From: Pasteurellaceae bacterium Macca
Lineage (GTDB): Bacteria > Pseudomonadota > Gammaproteobacteria > Enterobacterales > Pasteurellaceae
Assembly: GCA_023101485.1 (NCBI GenBank)
Contig: LVZB01000001.1
Location: forward strand, 868,001-932,000
Direction of reading: 5' to 3'
Length of the DNA stretch: 64,000 nt
Shown here: positions 61,285-64,000 of the stretch, piece after piece
Layout: each line of letters opens with the position of its first letter
Numbering within the stretch: the first letter of the stretch is position 1
Translations under genes and position numbers: made by a program
Notes under the pieces: model-generated
Database searches by the model: none
What the model was told of the DNA's origin: nothing
The model's input: the letters and a program-made list of their open reading frames with translations, nothing else

Positions 61285-62793
61285 TTAAGCGGTTGCACCA
61301 ACGGCTAATGCCATAATATTTTCTTGGTTGATGTTCTCATCAGTAATTTCCCCGACGATATGCCCTTCACGCATTACATAAACACGATCACTCATTCCAA
61401 CAATTTCAGGTAATTCACTTGAAATCATTAAAATAGCGACCCCTTGTTTTGCCATTTCGATCATCATTTTGTAGATTTCACTTTTTGCACCAACATCAAC
61501 TCCCCGAGTGGGTTCATCTAAAATAAACAGTTTAGGGTGAATAGCCATCCAGCGAGAAAGTAGCACTTTTTGTTGATTTCCACCCGATAAACCGCTGACA
61601 TTCACTTTGGCATTCGGTACTCGAATTTTAAGCCCTTGAATTGCTTGTTCTGTTTCGGCTTTCTCTTTCCTTTGATTGATGACCATCATTGTCGCATCTC
61701 GTTCGAGTGTTGCCATTGATACGTTTTTATAAAGGTTCATATCCAAAAAAAGACCTTCTTCTTTGCGATTTTCTGGCAAGAGTGCAACGTGATGAACAAT
61801 AGCATCTCGTGGAGAATTAAAACTTATTTCAGCACCGTGAAGATAAATTTTGCCTTGTGTCTGCTTTTTCACACCAAAGAGTAAATGAGCCAGTTCTGAA
61901 CGCCCTGCACCAACTAAACCCGAAAGCCCGACAATTTCCCCCGCCCGCACAACGAGGGACGCATTTTCCACTTTATTTCCATCGGCAAGATTTTCGATAC
62001 GGATTACTTCATCACCAATGGCGACTTTCTCTTTATTGAATAAGTCGGTAAGCGGTCTGCCTACCATCATTTGCACTAAGGTATTGGAATTGATTTCTTC
62101 TTTTATGAGTGAGCCGACATATTGCCCATCTCGTAGTACGCTAACACGGTCGGCAAGTTCATAAATTTCCGCCATTCGATGACTAATATAGATAATGGCT
62201 AATCCTTCATCGCGTAATTTCTTGATCAAGGCAAAGAGATTATCTGTTTCTCGGGAAGAGAGTGCGGCAGTAGGTTCGTCCATTACCAACACTCGACTAT
62301 TGCGGTGTAATGCTCGTGCAATTTCGACTTGTTGTTGTTCTGCAATCGTTAATGAGGAGACTTTTTGTGTTGCAGAAAATTGTGCACCAAGCCGATCTAA
62401 TACTTGTTGTGCTTCTTCTGCCATTTTTTTACGTTCTAACCCAAATAAGGTCTTAATTTCACGCCCAAGGAAAATATTTTCCGCCACCGTTAAATTGGGT
62501 GAGAGATGAATTTCTTGATAAATCAAGGTAATCCCTGCCCGAATAGCATCTTTGGGAGAAGAGATTGCATAGGGTTTGTTATCAATTTCAATTTCCCCTG
62601 ATGTTGCAATATAAGCACCAGCTAAAATTTTCATTAAGGTACTTTTGCCAGCCCCGTTTTCTCCCATTAAGGCGTGAATCTCACCACGATAAATATCGAG
62701 ATTGACATCCTTTAAGGCATAAAAATCGCCAAATCGTTTAGCGATTCCACGCATTTTGAGTAACGGTGTCGGAGAATGTGTTTTTTCTGTCAT
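61285..62793 (-). CDS. Sugar ABC importer ATP-binding protein (two NBDs, RbsA type)
   Basis: 502 aa (E. coli RbsA 501). Domain 1: Walker [10 protein letters not shown], Walker [12 protein letters not shown], with [15 protein letters not shown] as the signature region. Domain 2: degenerate Walker [10 protein letters not shown], signature [15 protein letters not shown], Walker [15 protein letters not shown], with the catalytic Glu retained. GGGGAG lies before the ATG. First gene of the operon, divergent from the sensor kinase. Confidence 0.93.
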   Translation of the reverse strand: MTEKTHSPTPLLKMRGIAKRFGDFYALKDVNLDIYRGEIHALMGENGAGKSTLMKILAGAYIATSGEIEIDNKPYAISSPKDAIRAGITLIYQEIHLSPNLTVAENIFLGREIKTLFGLERKKMAEEAQQVLDRLGAQFSATQKVSSLTIAEQQQVEIARALHRNSRVLVMDEPTAALSSRETDNLFALIKKLRDEGLAIIYISHRMAEIYELADRVSVLRDGQYVGSLIKEEINSNTLVQMMVGRPLTDLFNKEKVAIGDEVIRIENLADGNKVENASLVVRAGEIVGLSGLVGAGRSELAHLLFGVKKQTQGKIYLHGAEISFNSPRDAIVHHVALLPENRKEEGLFLDMNLYKNVSMATLERDATMMVINQRKEKAETEQAIQGLKIRVPNAKVNVSGLSGGNQQKVLLSRWMAIHPKLFILDEPTRGVDVGAKSEIYKMMIEMAKQGVAILMISSELPEIVGMSDRVYVMREGHIVGEITDENINQENIMALAVGATA

Positions 62794-62841
62794 CTTCGCT
62801 CCCCTTCATTGATTTCATTTGTAATAAATTAGAGCATAGTT

Positions 62842-62899
62842 TTATGAATGGAATATGTTGGTGTTTCGTTCATAATTGTCATAATTTTGTCTGTCATTC
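62842..62899. promoter_or_regulatory. Cluster of TorR-box-like decamers in the divergent promoter region
   Basis: TTATGAATGG (62842, reverse), TCGTTCATAA (62866), ATTGTCATAA (62875) and TCTGTCATTC (62890) each resemble the TorR box CTGTTCATAT. They lie between the ABC ATPase gene and the kinase gene, where the TorR-like regulator at 58550 could act on both. Visual match only. Confidence 0.35.
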
Positions 62900-62949
62900 T
62901 TTTTAAAATGGGGCAGAACAAGCGGTCAAATTTGAATGAGATTTTACAA

Positions 62950-64000
62950 ATGAAGTGGAAAATGCCTTTATTTACAAAAGGTTATAGTGTCAGAATGCGG
63001 TTAGTATTGTTTGTGATTACAGCCGTGCTATTGGTGCTTTTTATCAGTTTAAGTGCTGTTATTGGGCTAAATAATACTTATCATTCTTTGTCAGATTTGA
63101 GAGATCGATCACAAAATCAGTTATTACTGTCAATGACATTAGGTGTCAAAACGACGCAGATTTCCACCTATGCAACCCGCCTAAGCCAAACGATTCGAGC
63201 ATTAGAATATCAAGAAGCATCAAACCAACTTGAACAGCATATCGAGCAAGTGCATCATTTATTAAAAGATGCAAAGCTGACAAACCAACACCCTAGGGAA
63301 CAGCGTTTTTCGCTGATTGTTGGGGAAATTGAAGCCTTAGAAAGCACTGTCAAAGAACTTCTACTGCAAGCTCACCAACGACATATTTTTAATACCAATA
63401 TTATTAGCCATATTAACCAAAGTTTACTGCATATTCGTCATATCAAGCGGTTGGCTCAGCGAGAAAGTTTACCCACAGCTTATCATTCCCAATTAGCCCA
63501 AATTGAGAATTTGATTGAAGAATCTACCCATAGCTCTTTTTCTCCCAATGTATTTTTAAGTATTCAAGCCATATTCTCTTTTTTGCCACCCGTTTCTCAT
63601 CAAGATATTTCGGTAGAATGGCAAAAAGTCGAACAGCAATTTAGCCAAACGATTCAGCAAGCCAAAAAGTTAGCTGAAATCAATATGCGAATTCAATTTT
63701 TAACTTATAAAATCAATGCGTTATCAAAGCAGATTGATCAGGGTTATACGCAATTAGCCCAAGAGAAAATTGATGATGTCAAAGTTAATTCTGAACAAGT
63801 ACAAAGCCGTTTAGAACAGTATCAAAATACGATTCTCTTTTTCGCATTATTTACTATTTTGCTGATTATAGTGTTGGGATTTTATATTTATCATTTAATT
63901 GGTAAACGGCTTTATTCCATTACGCAGGCACTGACACAGCTTTCTAATGGCGATAAAACCGTCCGTGTTCCCCAACATCAAAAGGAAGATGAAATCGGTC
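62950..64000 (+). CDS. TorS-like sensor histidine kinase, N-terminal part (partial, runs off right edge)
   Basis: About 350 codons without a stop, continuing beyond the window. Start ATG 62950 is preferred; ATG 62908 is in frame but lies among the regulatory repeats and has no ribosome site. A membrane helix (about residues 15-40, VLFVITAVLLVLFISLSAVI) leads into a helical periplasmic domain of about 260 residues rich in Gln, His and Leu, then a second membrane helix (ILFFALFTILLIIVLGFYIY) and the start of a HAMP domain (LTQLSNGDKTVRVPQHQKED). This matches the TorS layout, whose sensor works with the periplasmic binding protein TorT. The kinase core is not visible. Likely partner: the regulator at 58550. 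Confidence 0.82.
   Translation, partial: MKWKMPLFTKGYSVRMRLVLFVITAVLLVLFISLSAVIGLNNTYHSLSDLRDRSQNQLLLSMTLGVKTTQISTYATRLSQTIRALEYQEASNQLEQHIEQVHHLLKDAKLTNQHPREQRFSLIVGEIEALESTVKELLLQAHQRHIFNTNIISHINQSLLHIRHIKRLAQRESLPTAYHSQLAQIENLIEESTHSSFSPNVFLSIQAIFSFLPPVSHQDISVEWQKVEQQFSQTIQQAKKLAEINMRIQFLTYKINALSKQIDQGYTQLAQEKIDDVKVNSEQVQSRLEQYQNTILFFALFTILLIIVLGFYIYHLIGKRLYSITQALTQLSNGDKTVRVPQHQKEDEIG

Overview
The window looks like a chromosomal segment of a Pasteurellaceae bacterium of the Actinobacillus pleuropneumoniae / Mannheimia / Haemophilus ducreyi uptake-signal clade. The 9-10-mer ACAAGCGGTC (or its complement) recurs throughout, often as inverted pairs that form terminators. The DNA is AT-rich, and the proteins read closest to Haemophilus influenzae and E. 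coli relatives.

Layout. 1-6,000: rne (cut by the left edge), mscS, and the rluC-ubiJ-ubiB operon. 6,000-13,900: the complete F1Fo ATP synthase operon atpIBEFHAGDC (minus strand) with rsmG. 14,000-16,000: an intact uhpC-like hexose-phosphate sensor/transporter and a collapsed uhpT remnant, both behind CRP sites. 16,000-23,100: an AraC-type regulator and a sugar ABC importer (binding protein, double ATPase, two permeases) with an FGGY kinase; the substrate is unknown. 23,253-23,971: a complete IS1595-family (IS1016-like) element with an 8-bp target duplication. 24,100-28,050: dmsABC, an anaerobic S/N-oxide reductase. 28,170-41,200: a hexuronate catabolic regulon (uxuR, uxuA, a zinc alcohol dehydrogenase, TRAP transporter 1, an SDR-type uxuB, TRAP transporter 2, uxaC, kdgK, eda). 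UxuR-type operators and CRP sites lie in both of its divergent promoter regions. 41,250-48,470: glycerol-phosphate genes glpQ and glpT facing the anaerobic glpABC operon. 48,540-48,885: a clear chromosomal origin (oriC) with three perfect DnaA boxes and twelve GATC sites, next to mnmG. 50,925-53,820: crcB, glpF, glpK. 53,875-56,512: a small accessory island. It holds one AT-rich gene of unknown function and a nested 776-bp insertion sequence, and it is bounded by a 30-bp direct repeat copied from the glpK terminator. 56,558-64,000: rbsR, the fructokinase gene mak, a response regulator, a ribose/fructose-type ABC importer, and the start of a TorS-like sensor kinase that runs off the right edge.

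How the genes work together. Much of the window is carbon acquisition under CRP control. Hexuronates enter through two TRAP systems and are taken by UxaC, UxuB, UxuA, KdgK and Eda to pyruvate and glyceraldehyde 3-phosphate. Glycerol, glycerol 3-phosphate and glycerophosphodiesters feed GlpK and GlpABC. GlpABC and DmsABC form an anaerobic quinone-linked electron chain, ubiJ/ubiB make ubiquinone, and ATP synthase uses or maintains the proton gradient.

Most unusual items: the single-gene island with its duplicated half-terminator, the oriC, the uhpT'-'uhpC chimeric remnant, a divergent uxuA promoter region in which two UxuR-type operators lie exactly symmetrically around one CRP site, and a sensor kinase / response regulator pair enclosing a periplasmic sugar-binding system in a TorS-TorT-like arrangement. 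Family assignments come from reading the translations; no database search was run.
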